This document shows, one piece after another, positions 46,301 to 58,826 of a stretch of DNA of 64,000 nt (the stretch's first letter is position 1; each line of letters begins with the position of its first letter). A program made the translations under genes and the position numbers. The stretch is taken from NCBI GenBank assembly GCA_027924645.1, contig BSBN01001359.1:11264001-11328000 (forward strand). The letters run 5' to 3'. The notes under the pieces are model-generated. The model saw only the letters and a list, made by a program, of their open reading frames with translations, ran no database searches and was not told the DNA's origin. This stretch comes from Cunninghamia lanceolata (taxonomy: Eukaryota; Streptophyta; Pinopsida; Cupressales; Cupressaceae).

Positions 46301-48715
46301 ATGATGAACCTTTTTATTAAGGGTTTTATTTTTCCTTACACACACACCACATTTTCCTTTAGCAAAATGTGGACCGCCTCTTTTTCTTTTTTAGATTAGG
46401 TTTTTATTGTTCTAGTTTTCTTTCTCCTCCCCTTTGATCTTTGGATAAATATTCTTAGAGGTCATAAACTTATTAAGGATTCATCTATTTTGTATTACTT
46501 GGGTCATTATCAAAAGGTTTGAGTTGGTTACCTTTGAAGAATCTTAAATTTTAAGTCTTTTTTCAATTTACAATCTTTTGAGTGAGTGCTCGACTTTTGG
46601 ACTTCTTGTCTAGATGTCCTGACATCCCAATTTTCTTCAAAACTTTCCTTTGGTTAGCCTAAGTGTTTAATTCAAGATCGTAAAATATGTTTTGCAATAA
46701 TTTGACATACTACCAAACATACATTAATTTTCTTATATCTCTTGACATATTGACCTTTTTCACAAAACCACATTAGTCATGTTTAAACATTGAAATCCTT
46801 ATGAAATGTGTTTTTAGAATCTCAACTTACTATTGGACATCTCATGGTTACATCATATTTCGTAACATCCTTACCTTTTTTGCATGTTCCTATTATTGTG
46901 TGTGAGAGGTCAAATCTCTTAAGTCTTATTAGTTGTAGATTTGCAGACTTTTCAGGTCTTACTTCCATTTGGTGATAAAATATAAATATCCATCACCCTT
47001 GATGACCCCCACAAAAGAGATTTTCTTGCATCAACCATTCACCTACCCTTTAATTCATTAATTATGGCACATTCTAGGGATGAGAATACTATAAAATGTA
47101 TTCAAATGACCATTACTTACCTTTGCATTCAAAAATATCGATCTCTAGCCATTTAAAACCTTCTTGTGACCTCAAAACAATCTACAATGCAAATTTTAAT
47201 TGATCCAAACAACATTCTCTCGTACCAATGCACCCAAACCTAGAAAATGAAGATTTTGAAGACTACTTTCCACCTCTTTGAGCCTTGTAGAGAGCTAGGG
47301 TTCTTGATTTCAACCTTTTTCAACATCTTCACTTTGTGCTTAAACAATGCATGTTTAAATGTTCTTCATTGCAAATCACCTCTAAATTAAATCTAAACCA
47401 TAAATTTGAGAACATGTTTCCCTTGATGAATCACCACTATCCAAATAAACCCTAGGGCATCAAAACTCTATATTTAACCTAATTTTAGTTTGTGATGTGA
47501 ATACAAGATGCAAATTTTAAATTAGGGCCAAATAGTTAGGTTTTCAAAAATTTGAAATTCACGATGCCCTAGTTAAAAAATAACTAAGTGTCAAAATCTC
47601 GTGACCTAAGTCAAATCCCCACAAACATTTCATCTCATATTTTGTCTTTCGATCTTAAAGGTCCAAGTTGTGAGATTTTGCTTGGAACAAATCTCTAAAA
47701 TCACAGTTTCATCTCCCAACCTCTAGTGGTTTCCCGCATTCATTTCAAAAGAGAGTTGATTCAAAAAATGCATTGAAATCCTTAAGAGGTAGTAAATTAT
47801 AGATTTTGGGTGGACTAGAGTATTGATCATTTTGGGTTCACCTCTGAAATTCTTGAAGATCTCCACATTTAAGTCACTTAATGACAAAATTCAAAGCAAA
47901 GATTTAGAAAGACCTTAAGAAAATGTTATTTATGGGGTTCTAATATAGAAGTGAACCTTAACTCCTTTTATCTATGTCTTGACCTCCTCTACTTTCTAGC
48001 ATACTTCTTTCTCAAAAGAGACTTTTTTAAAAATGTAGTAAAATGTAGGATTTTGGTGTGGGATCGAATTTTCACCTTTTGGGTTGATCTTTCGTAAATC
48101 CCAAGGATTTTCAAATTTAGCTTTTCTTGAAGGAAAGGTTCAAATACAACACTTATTGAAGATCTTCTAAATGCACTTAATTGTAGGATTAAGATGGACA
48201 TGAGGGCATTTAAAATAATATCTATACCTTTTGACCTTCACTTGTTTTCTGCAAAACCTTCAAACTTGGATGAAACTATAAAAGGGTAAGAGACCCAAAT
48301 TACATACTTTAACCTGACTTCTAGAAATTCCAATTAAAAACTTAAAATTTGTAGTCCTTCTCAATCATACATTCCATTCAAAGAAATGTTTTTTTAAAGA
48401 GTTAAGTTTTATGCATAATTTTAATTGTGAAACTAGTTCTTACTATCAAACTTCCAATGTTAAACTTGCATGTCTAGTACCTTATCAATTTTTTGCAAGT
48501 TGAGTTTACAACTACATTTAACTAGACAATTGATTTATGGAGAACTTCCCTAGACAAATGGATTTATAAGGTGAAAATTTGAAGTCTGAATGTCCACTAA
48601 AATCTTGCAAATTGCTATGAATGACTTAAATCCTTAATTTTTTAAGATTTTAAGGTCTATACTAAATCTAATGATTTATTCTTTATATTTTTACAGGGTT
48701 ATGTAAAGAGATAAG
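46301..48715. other. Intergenic or decayed repeat sequence, no gene seen
   Basis: 2.4 kb of AT-rich sequence with no domain, no long frame and no clear repeat pair. The minus-strand frame at 47989-48201 has no visible family. Confidence 0.45.
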
Positions 48716-49793
48716 TGTTGAACACATAGATATATTAAGAGGGGGGTGAATCAATATCTATTCAATTTCTTGTCCCTTTAGATGTAATCAATCCAATGTA
48801 AACATTCAACCACATAAAACAAATGAGCACATACACACATAACACCAAATTTACGTAGAAACCCAAGACGGGAAAAACCATGATGATCCAGCTGCTTGGA
48901 TCTATTGTCCAAATCTAGCCTCACAAATAAAATGAAGTATTACAATGAGTTTTATGGGCACCAACCCAAAGGAGACATCAATCCCTTGTTTTATGAGCAC
49001 CAACTCAAAGGAAGCACCAACTGCCTATTACAAAGCTTATGGGCACCAACCCAAAGGAAGCACTGACTCCCTGGATACAATGTTTATGGGCACCAACCCA
49101 AAGGAAGCACCAGCTCCTTGAAGTGCTACAACACTTACAAGATGAGGCTCCAACCTTTGTTCTAAAACATTCAATTGATTATGATGATTCCATTTCCTCT
49201 GCAACATCAATTCTGCTAAAGCTTTGACATCCTTGACATATTCTCAATGAATTAACACTTCTACACTATCCTCTATGATATCATCTTGATCATCTGACTG
49301 ATTCTGATACCTCAAAAACCTCTGCAACATCCATTTTGCTATAGGTTATGCATTATTGCTTACATAGCTACTTATCTCACTTCAGATCATACACTTGACA
49401 TCTTTCATTCACACTATGGCATGACTTATTCTAATGACTTCAACACCTTTTCTCAACCATCTCTGTCACCTTCCAATGATGCAGAGTTGGAGGGTTCACT
49501 CAACAAACATATTACAAACACTTTCTAACAATTTCTTCAAGTTGGCTAGTAACACTCCAAACAGTGAAAATGGAGCATATCTTGCAGAATACTCCTCAAA
49601 CCAGATATGGTTACTTTGGAAAGTATGCTTCAAAAATAGACTGTTACTACTCTTGACTAGGCTTAAGGTAGGTGCAACAAATAGGGTTTTTCAGCCATAA
49701 CTTTCAAACCAGAACTGATAACCAAGAAAGAAAACTTGATTCAAATACCCATTTGGCCATTATTTAACATATATCAAAATAAGGGTAGGTTAT
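48716..49793 (-). mobile_element. LTR of an outer Copia-like element, split by the PMD element
   Basis: It begins TGTTGAACACATAG and within 50 bases has the AGAGGGGGGTGAAT loop with flanking self-complementary ATAGATAT / ATATCTAT. The GTAGAAACCC...GGGAAAAACCA motif (48853-48882) and repeated GGGCACCAACCCAAAGGA(A/G) units (48957-49110) are as in other LTRs of this kind. It is cut at 49793 by the next element; the same LTR or internal sequence should continue at 63494. Orientation on the minus strand is inferred by analogy with 51333-52464. Confidence 0.65.
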
Positions 49794-50892
49794 TATTAGT
49801 GGAAATATTGTTAATAGTATTAAACTACTAATAATCCAATAATCTCAATGAAATATGATGCAAATCAAATAAACAAAGCAATATCACCTTGAAGAGTGAT
49901 TTACCTCAAACCTTCCATTGTTCGCCTATCTTGTATTGATCTTGTTGATGAATAGAGCTCACAGAAGCATGCTTCCTTGCTATTAGAAGATGACAATACT
50001 TGAATGGCTGTATGTTGGATAAAATGTAATGGAGATTACCTACAAAATACTATTGTGAGGATGAAGGATGGATAATTGAAGCCATGGTTATGTGGATATG
50101 AGGATAATGGAGATAATGCAATGAACAATATGGATGCTTTGCCAAAGGCACGCTGGAATTTCTGCAGAGTAACTTTGTTATTGCTTGTGGATTGTTGAAA
50201 TGAGAGAATATGCTTCCTTTTATAGGCCAAGGAGGGGCCAAATCCATGTGTCAAGATCTCAAAGGTGGAAACTTGGTCTTGAGAGGTGTATGGTGAGGAT
50301 TGAGCTAGTTGAGATGAGAGAGAGAAAGAGGGAAGATGTTCCTCTCACCTTAACATGGAGGAGAGAAAGGGGTGACATTAGTCCACATGTCACAAGGCTC
50401 ACAATGACCCAAGAGAGAAGGTCAAACAAGGAGAACATGTTTGTAGGGGAAGTTGGAAAGATTCTAAGGACTATGGAACAAGTGTCACAAAGTTCCCCTT
50501 TGACCATGGTGACATGGAGAGACCACATCCTTTGGAATAGGGATGGTTGGAGAGATAATAGGGCATGTGGGTGAGAGAAAAAGGATTAATTAAATATTTA
50601 AAATATTTAATTACATGTGCAACTAGGTGATATGGACGTGTGAGGTGGCTTGGATGATGTGGAATTTGGAATAGGATGATTTGGGATTAAATAATTTAAT
50701 TATTATTTAATTGAGGGATGACCTTATAAGAATATGTTTAATTGACTTAATTAAATAAATTGATATTTATTTAATTTTGGGGATATGAATCAAATAGATA
50801 AATTGATGAATTTATTAAATGATAGAAGAATGGGAATTAAATAAATAATAAATATTTATTTAATTTGTCTTTGCCATTTTTAGGTGTATACA
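49794..50892 (-). repeat. 3' LTR (left) of the PMD element
   Basis: About 1.1 kb and near-identical to 62382-63488. It contains runs of TTAATTAAATA-type words at its right side. Small frames shared by both copies (50185-50574 and 62834-63028) are LTR sequence and not genes. Confidence 0.9.
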
Positions 50893-50907
50893 TTTTGCCC
50901 CTCTTTG
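50893..50907 (-). other. Polypurine tract of the PMD element
   Basis: CAAAGAGGGGCAAAA on the minus strand directly precedes the LTR start TGTATACACC. This fixes the element's orientation. Confidence 0.75.
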
Positions 50908-51327
50908 AGACAATGTGTTTTAACACATTGTTTCAAAGAATAAAATTTTTCTGATTGTGACACATGCCCTAGTTTCCCCCTGGTACATGTTTATGATGCT
51001 AGGATGCCCCCTCGGGAGATTGGATGAGAAGACTATGACAATAGGATGAAGAATGATCTCATGACGAGATAGGTTGAATGACAGGTTGATTGGATAGACG
51101 GGTGAAGGAATTGGTTGACGTGAAAATAGGTGAAAATCATGCCCCAACATGGACAAGGTCAAGCACCTCCCATTAGGGTTCCATGCGCTATATATAGGAG
51201 TTTGGGGTCACATTCCTAGTCATTTGCACACTTGTCTTTGAGAGAGAGCTTTTAAAAGATCAAAGCCTTTTGAGCACAGAGATGCAACAGTTTCCTATTG
51301 AGCTTCATCGATTCGAGCGGATCCGAC
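50908..51327 (-). other. Internal piece of the PMD element before the nested insertion
   Basis: No domain recognised. It ends at the GGTTC target site (51328-51332) of the nested Copia-like element and resumes at 58827. Confidence 0.5.
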
Positions 51328-51332
51328 GGTTC

Positions 51333-52464
51333 TGTTGGTTTAGGTCCGGACAACTGAGAGGGGGGGTGAATTAGTTGTCACACATTTTAATCTTTTCTAC
51401 CTTTAGTCTTCCTTTACAACTTATAATCAAATTAATGATATAAACATTTCAGTATCAATCAATAACACATGAGAAGAAACATAAATAACACACTTGACAC
51501 CAAGATTTTTGACGTGGAAACCTGGTTAAGGGAAAAACCACGGTGGTGGTTAACCCACAAAGATTTTACTCTGTTAAAAGTATTACAATGGGGAATGCAC
51601 ATGCATTCGGGCTCACTTCCCAGAGCTCACTGCTCAAAAGAAGGTTCACTGCCTACAGAAGGCTCACTGCCTATAGGAAGAAGATTACAATAAATTTGAA
51701 CTAATATTTAGCATCTATTAATGCTGGAGTTCAGTTTCAGTTAAGCATAGAAAACTGACTTGACACACTTCATCCTTACTCTGCTCCTCTTACCACTCTA
51801 CTAACATTTTGAACTTTTTATCTCTGCTATTTTTTGCATTTACACCATAGTTACAACACAACACACCAAAATCACCCAATTCCATCATATATATAGATAT
51901 CTATATCCACAACATGATCTATAATCATTTTAACAGTCAGCTTCAAGAACATTTAGAACTTTGTTGAGTACTCTGCTCTGTCGGCTAGATCCATACATAA
52001 TATAAGATGCGGACCAAAAATTGCACTTGCAAATCATCAATCATGTCAGCTACCATCACTGATTATCACTAATTGCCCAATAAACAACTTCTATACATCT
52101 GCAATTAAGATCATTCACAAGGTTAGCCTGGTCTTCTTCTGTCTGTTCTGTCAAACTGAAACCCGATACTCAGAAGCTAATATCTTTTGGGTCCTTCATC
52201 ACTAGAGGCCAAAACTCTAGATTTAGATTATTCTGACAATGGTTGTGACTCCCTCAGATCTGCAGCAAATTATGACTTTCCACCAGAGAGATTCAGACGA
52301 AGATACTAGACCCTGTCACATACTCTGTTCTTGACTTCCCGGACTTGAACAAATCTTCAATCTAATTTCCGGTATGGGTAAATTAAGCAATGTGGATGTG
52401 TAGTAGAGACTTAGTTGCCATCAATGACAATACTTAATATGCCTAGCAGTGTCTTTTGCCAACA
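51333..52464 (-). repeat. 3' LTR (left) of the Copia-like element
   Basis: 1132 bp, TGTTGGTTTAGGTCC to TTGCCAACA. It holds the hairpin GACAACTGA / TTAGTTGTC around GAGGGGGGGTGAA at about 51350-51380. The GTGGAAACC...GGGAAAAACCAC motif lies at 51513-51541. Confidence 0.92.
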
Positions 52465-52465
52465 A

Positions 52466-52622
52466 TCTCCCCCTTTGGTATTGATGGCAACACTTAGTGA
52501 AAAATGACTAAGTGTCAGAATAACTCCCCCTTTGCTTGTGCTCCATACTGTTGTTCATACTTCTTTCCAATGCTCCCCCTTTATTGGATTCCTCATTTTT
52601 CACTATTCTTTACTCCCCCTTT
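52466..52622 (-). other. Four polypurine-tract-like blocks
   Basis: CTCCCCCTTT occurs at about 52467, 52523, 52573 and 52612, each followed by different sequence. The first abuts the 3' LTR. Repeated polypurine tracts before the 3' LTR are a reported trait of Sireviruses. Confidence 0.8.
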
Positions 52623-52878
52623 GACATCAATGGCAAAGGGTGGGGTCCGCAAGCCAAAATTCTCCAAAAAATTCTATGTATAATGCTGCATATGTACAAG
52701 TAATCATTAAGTTCTATTCACATGAACTTGAGAATGTCTGCAAAACTATTTTTCAATTGCACAAGTTTAGAGGCCAATTTCCCTTCATTCCATCCAAAAT
52801 TGAGATGTGTCCACTCAGTAAAAATGCATATGCTTTTGCCTTTGTCAGATCTAGAGAATTACTTGTCTGAAGTGCAGT

Positions 52879-55800
52879 CTAAGCTTCTGATAGGGTATTA
52901 AACATGGCTTCTAACTTGGGGGCAATCAATCCCCGGAGCTCACACATTCTCTTCATAATGTTACCTTTTTCTTTAACAAGCCTCTTTATCTCATCTATTA
53001 GGCTGATTACTTGACATTCTTGACTTATAGGTGAAATTATTAGAGGATCAAAATTTTGAGAAAGATTTGACAATTTCTGTTCTTGCTCCTTTATCTTTTT
53101 CTCAATATCCTTACTAACTTTGGGCCATGATAGACATAATTTGTACATATCACTTTCATCATTTAGAGCATTATGAATACTCTTAATGCTAATACCACGT
53201 ATTCTTCTATCATTTCCTATCAGGTTCTTTATTTCACCAAATTTCTTATCCAAGAATTCTTTCTGAACTTTTGTCTCCATAGACTTTTCAAAGGACTCAA
53301 AATGTGTACTTGTAGAACTTACAAGATTTTTCAGATGTCCGGAGGGGGAATCAGATGGACTCTTTTGGTAGGAAGGCATTAACTTTTCCAAAATCTCGGT
53401 TGCAAGCCCCAGTAGCTCATTGTCCTCCATGTGGAACTTTAACATCTTATCTCTAGCCTTTACTTGGGTGAATGATGCTATTTTCATCAATTGAATTGGA
53501 GAGAGAGCATCTGGATTGGCTAGATCTTGGAGTAGTTTAGGCTCATCAAGCTCAATCATATCTTTTTCAAGAAGACTTTTCACTGCATCTGTAGTGTCTC
53601 TTGCAACATTTTCTGAACCATCCTTTTGTTCATCAGATTTCTTAATATTTGCTTTAGGTGCTTCAACATTTGCACCATCTTCTTCTGCTTTATCTTTCTT
53701 TCATTTTTCTTCCTCTTTCTCTGCTTTAATTTTCTTTGTGTTCTCTGTAGAGGGACTCTTTCCTATTTGTTCACCACTTGCTACCAGATCTGGAGGGCTC
53801 TGTGAAGTAGTAAAATTATCTTCTTTTCCTAACGGATCAGGTGGATTAGGAGTATCTCCTGCATCAACTACTTTATCCATCATTTTTGTATCCTTCTGAT
53901 ATACTTGTTCCACTTTCAGAATAGAGGCTTCACCCAACTTAGATTTCTACTCGATGATGTTCTCTTCTTCACCATCCGGAACTTCTTCTGTGACTATGGG
54001 AAAATTATACTTTTTCAATGCTTTCAAAAGAATTTCTTGAGTTTCTTCAATGATTTTACTTGTTTCTCCAAGCATGAGTTTGTTCATTCTCTTTTTGCTT
54101 CTAAAGTCATCTTTGACTTCCTTGAATATCATATCTATTTGATCAAGTGAAATCTGATGACACAAATTTATTAGCTCATGTTCCCTAATCTCCATGTCCT
54201 TACTCTTGGCATTTTCTTTTCTCAACTCCAAAATATTTGCCAGACTTTGTGGCAACTCAGAAGTTATCTCAATCAGTGCCTTGTTGTAGATGTTGAGATA
54301 TTTGACAGTTGCTTCGTCCAACACCCTTTTATCCACATCACTGTATTCATCATAGAATTCAGTTATGGGTTTTAGATTACCATCTACAGTGATTGACTTT
54401 ATCACATCCTCCAAGGAAAGTGTGGGCTTCTCAACATATTCCTCATATGCTTCTGTCTTTTGCTTTTTACTAGCCCTTTTGCTTCTAGAGGACTTTTCTT
54501 TGGTTGCTTTTGTAGCTTTTGTTTTGGTGGCCTTTAGTTCCTTGATTTCAATGTTAGAATCTGTATCTTCTTCTTCTTCTTCTTCTCTTATGCTTTCATA
54601 GGTCTAGGATGCTTTTGTTTTCTTCCTTTTCTCCCACTTTTTAGATGATTTTGCTTCTAGTTTTGCAGTCTTGGAAGGAACAGGGGAAGCAATAGAGCTC
54701 CTAGTAGTTCTTGAAGTGGAAGAGAGTTCCACCGGAGCACCTATTTGTTTCTTATCTTGTTTCTCTTTCTCAGCCTTTTTAGTTCTTTCTTTGAATTTCC
54801 TCACAGCCTCCTTAGTTAGGCCAAGATTTTCAACTAACTACTCAACTTCTTTTCTTACTTTCCTATTGGTTTCAGGTTCTCTGAGCTCAGTTTGCAGTTT
54901 TAAAATCTTTCAACCATTGTGTCTTTAGGCTTGCTTAGAAGATGTTGAGCATACATATTCAAGATTTTTTCATCTACTTCATACCCCATGGGCATGATCC
55001 AAGCAGTTCTGGGTTCCACTGCTTCCATTAGAAACTGATCAATATCAACCATGAAGCATATTTCATTTTTGTACTTCTCAACAATTGATTTAGGGATTCT
55101 TTCCCTTAAGTGCATCATACTCTGAAAATTCTTGAGGTAACCCCATATTGCAGTTTTCTGAGCTTTGAAATCACCAATGCTGTGACAATGATCTCTGATC
55201 TAAATGGCAACTGGCTCATCCTTAGACTAGTGCACACCTTTTACCCCAGGTACCTCATTCATAAAGTAAAAGAATAGACATAGAACCAATGTACCATACT
55301 TGAAAGTGTTTTTCTTATCTTTCTTAATTTTGTTTAAATTCTCAATTAGTTGATTCTGTAGTAATTCACACAAGTCATAATCAATATTTTCCTTTAGCAT
55401 CTTGTATGCAGCATATATGGCTATTCCAGAAATAGAATTTTCTCTACTCAAGTGGTAAATCTTGTACCCAATCACCATGGAAGTGAATTTGTCATCCGAT
55501 TCTATAATATCATTAGTGGTCATTGCCCTTTGTCAAACTTGGCACCGGTAGCATCAGTCACTGTCTGGTTTTTCATGGCTTTCATCATGGGCAATCCTTC
55601 GGTTGAGTTTAACCTAGTTACAATTCTGATAGCATCCTTAGTAATCTTGAATGGTTTTAACAACCAAATGAATTCATCATGCATCCAACTCAAAACATAT
55701 CAGACCCATTCATCCTTATCAAATGTTGGAAACCCCATGATCTGAATAAAGTGTTTATCCTACAGTGCCTTATACTCAGGTTTAAGTTTGTGATTTTAAT

Positions 55801-56035
55801 CCCTGAGTTGTTTCTTATACAAGTCTACATACGTTGAATCTCCAAATTCATCTATGTTTGCATGAATATAAACCCTAATGTCTTCAACATGCAGCACACC
55901 ATACAGAACACTTGAAAAAGCACCTAACGGGTCAACTTCTATTGATTTGTGAGGATGCTTCTTAAATTTGGGTCGAGGCCTTTCAGTAATGTCAATAACA
56001 TGAGGGGTAGCCATCTCAACAGGTTTTAGATTCAA
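52879..56035 (-). pseudogene. Large reading frame of unknown function in the Copia-like element
   Basis: About 1050 codons spread over three frames on the minus strand (56035-55740, then 55523-54900, then 54804-52879), with stops between pieces. The N-terminal third is globular: IYIHANIDEFGDSTYVDLYKK-like, IGYKIYHLSRENSISGIAIYAAYK, and MVDIDQFLMEAVEPRTAWIMP. A Lys/Ser/Glu-rich linker follows (54804-54420), then long helical, probably coiled-coil stretches (MEDVIKSITVDGNLKPITEFYDEYSD at 54414, and the 234-codon piece 53583-52879). No protease, RT, RNase H, integrase or chromodomain is visible. The position is that of pol. I do not recognise it. Confidence 0.6.
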
Positions 56036-56541
56036 AGCTTTATAGAGAGGTACCTTTTTCTTCCGCGGGGTTAGGGTTGATCAGTTGCCGATTGAATTCA
56101 CTCTTTGTGCCTCAGTCTCTGGATTTGCAGCTCGAATGCTCTTCTTCTTGTTTCCTCCGAATGCAAAGTGATTCAAATGAGTGACCAAGTGACTTTTTAT
56201 CTTTTGCAAAACCTAGTTTGGCATTGTAATAAATGTGTTGGCCTAACTATATCTGGTTACTCTATTTTTTTATAGTTCTTCATGAATCACTTCGTAAGTT
56301 TTCATATCAACATCTTTTCTTCCAGAAATATTTCCAAAGGTTCTGAACCAATTCAAAATATTCTCTTTTATTGTGCTAGATTCAGGCACCCACTTACTAA
56401 CTGGGCGAATTTGATGTTCAATGCAGCTCCCCCTGAGCTAGAGCTCCTGACTTAATTCCCAGAGGAATTGTCAGCACATGATTCTGATGCGGACCCATCA
56501 CCATTGTTTATTGTATCTTTCTTTACCCAATTTTTGTTCAT

Positions 56542-57642
56542 TTATCTCCGTATCTCATTCATATAAATTTTTCTTTTGCGTTTGTCTTGTTTCTGCTCAT
56601 TCAGTTTTCTATTTACTGGACCTCTTCTGCCATTGTTCTGGCTTCTACAGAATCTTGCAATATGACCAGATTTATTGCAGTTAAAGCACACAACATTTCT
56701 TTTCTTATAAACTTGATTTCCTCTTGATCTGCACTGATTAGCCATATGTCCAAATCCATTGCAAACAAAATAGTAACCATTGAAAGAATTGCTAATTCCT
56801 CTATTGTTAGCATTATTCATTATCATACTTCTACATTCATTTGATCTATGACCATACCTCTTACACTTGAAGCATTGATCGAAGAAGGATGGATCATTTT
56901 GATTTACTCTTCTTCTACACTGAGTAACTTTATGACCAAATTTATTGCAATTGAAACAATTTCCATTGAATGATGGATATCTTTGAGCATTAGGCTATCT
57001 TACCGGAGGTTTTCTAGTTCTATTTCTTTTATTCCTTGGTTGAAAATTTCTTTGCTCGGATCTAAAGCTTTCACCTTTCTCATATCTAAGATCATGCTTG
57101 TCATCATCCTTTTTATGTTCTTCAATTAGTGCTTCAAGTTTAGCTGAGCTTATCTTGAACTTCTCCTTATACTCATTTGCAATTTCTAGGTCATGTCTGA
57201 GAGTGATAATCTGTCTCTCAAGTTCTCTCTCATTATTTCTACTTTCTTGTAGATTAGATTCTAGGAGACCAGCTATTCCATCCAATCTATAGCATTCTTC
57301 AGTTCTCTCTTTCAAATTTTGCTTCATTTCTTCTTCAGTTTTCTTCCTATCTTCAATTTCCTTGGTTAGCCTCATTACCCTAGTTTCCATCTCATGTTTT
57401 AGGACAACAAATTCTTTAGCTAGCTTTTCACATTCCTTTGTCTTCTCTTTCAGGGCCTTGTCTTCCAATTGAAGAGGTTGCTCTTTTCCTTTTGCATTGG
57501 ATTTACTGAATTTTTCTTTTAAAATCTCAATGAAATTTTTAGCCTTTTTGAGGTTATCTTGTAGCTCTTGGACTTCTGCCTTGGACTACTTAAGATCATC
57601 TAGGGTGAGATTAAGTTTCCCTTGAAGGTTATATTCATCCAT
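56542..57642 (-). pseudogene. Coiled-coil protein with four zinc knuckles (gag-like)
   Basis: One frame starts at MDEYNLQGKLN (57642), about 55 bases after the primer-binding site. Residues up to about 190 form a long Glu/Lys/Leu coiled coil. A basic segment (RNKRNRTRKPP) and CCHC knuckles follow: CFNCNKFGHKVTQC, CFKCKRYGHRSNEC, a third with its first Cys lost (FVCNGFGHMANQC), and CFNCNKSGHIARFC, then a basic end. TAG stops near 57588 and at 56995 are each a C-to-T change from Gln. Unlike the gag at 31474-33053, it lacks the N-terminal Copia capsid segment, so it is a gag reduced to its oligomerisation and nucleic-acid-binding parts. Confidence 0.82.
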
Positions 57643-57697
57643 TTTTACTACCTTCCCAGATCTTCCTTAAGCTATTAAACTTTTCAAAAGGATCTTG

Positions 57698-57711
57698 GCT
57701 CTGATACCAAT
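57698..57711 (-). other. Primer-binding site, tRNA-Met type
   Basis: ATTGGTATCAGAGC on the minus strand, directly against the LTR start at 57712. Confidence 0.9.
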
Positions 57712-58821
57712 TGTTGGTTTAGGTCCGGACAACTGAGAGGGGGGGTGAATCAGTTGTCACACATTTTAATATTTTCTACCCTTAATCTTCCTTTACAACT
57801 TATAATCAAATTAATGATATAAAGATTTCATCATCAATCAATAACACATGAGCAGAAACATAAATAACACACTCGACACCAAGATTTTTGACATGGAAAC
57901 CTAGTTAAGGGAAAAACCACGGTGGGGGTTAACCCACAAAGATTATACTCTGTTAAAAGTATTACAATGGGGAATGCACATGCATTCCGGCTCACTACTC
58001 AAAAGAAGGCTCACTGCCTACAGAAGGCTCACTGCCTATAGGAAGAAGATTACAATAAATTTGAACTGATATTTAGCATCTATCAATGCTGGAGTTTAGT
58101 TTCGGTTAAGCATAGAAAATTGACTTAACACACTTCATCCTTTCTCTACTCCTCTTACTACTCTGCTAACATCTGAACTTTTTATCTCTACTATTTTTCA
58201 CAATTACACCATAGTCACAACACAACACACCAAAATCATCCAATTCCATCAAATATATATATATCCACAACATGATCTATAATCATTTTAGCAGTCAGCT
58301 TCAAGAACATTTAGAACTTTGTTGAGTACTCTGCTCTGTCGTCTAGATCCATACATAATATGAGATGTGGACCAAAAATTGCACTCGCAAATCATCAATC
58401 ATGTTGGCTACCATCATTGATTATCACCAAATTCCCAATAAACAACTTCTATACATCTGCAATTAAGATCATTCACAAGGTCGGCCTGGTCTTCTTCTAT
58501 CTATTCTGTCAAACTAAAACCCGATACTCAGAAGCTAATATCTTTTGGGTCTTTCATCATTAGAGGGCAAAAATCTAGATTTAGATTTATTCTAACAATG
58601 CTTGTGACTCCCTTAGATCCGCAACAAATTATGACTTTCCACCGGAGAGATCCGAACCAAGATACCAGACCCTATCACATACTCTGTTCTTGACTTCCCA
58701 GACTTGGACAAATCTTCAATCTGATCCAATATGGGTAAATTAAGCAATGTAGATGTGTAGTAGAGACTTAGTTTCCATCAATGACAATACTTAATATGCC
58801 TCATAGTGTCTCTTGCCAATA
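57712..58821 (-). repeat. 5' LTR (right) of the Copia-like element
   Basis: 1110 bp, TGTTGGTTTAGGTCC to TTGCCAATA; the last CA has become TA. The hairpin is perfect here (GACAACTGA / TCAGTTGTC). Confidence 0.92.
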
Positions 58822-58826
58822 GGTTC

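Larger units (their letters stand above)
51328..58826 (-). mobile_element. Copia-like (Sirevirus-like) element, knuckle protein plus unknown ORF, TSD GGTTC
   Basis: GGTTC flanks both sides (51328-51332 and 58822-58826). The LTRs are 51333-52464 and 57712-58821. On the minus strand the order is primer-binding site (57698-57711), a coiled-coil/zinc-knuckle frame (57642-56542), a very long second frame (56035-52879) and four polypurine-like blocks (52611-52466), then the 3' LTR. No protease, integrase or RT is found although 5.2 kb lies between the LTRs. It therefore is non-autonomous yet carries a large protein of its own. Confidence 0.92.

Noticed and set aside
48957..49110. Regular GGGCACCAACCCAAAGGA repeats as a CRISPR-like array
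   Set aside because: Spacing is irregular and the context is a plant LTR, and related units occur in the other LTR families.
50185..50574. 129-codon plus-strand frame and its partner at 62834-63028
   Set aside because: It lies wholly inside the LTRs of the PMD element, is repeated in both, and shows no domain.
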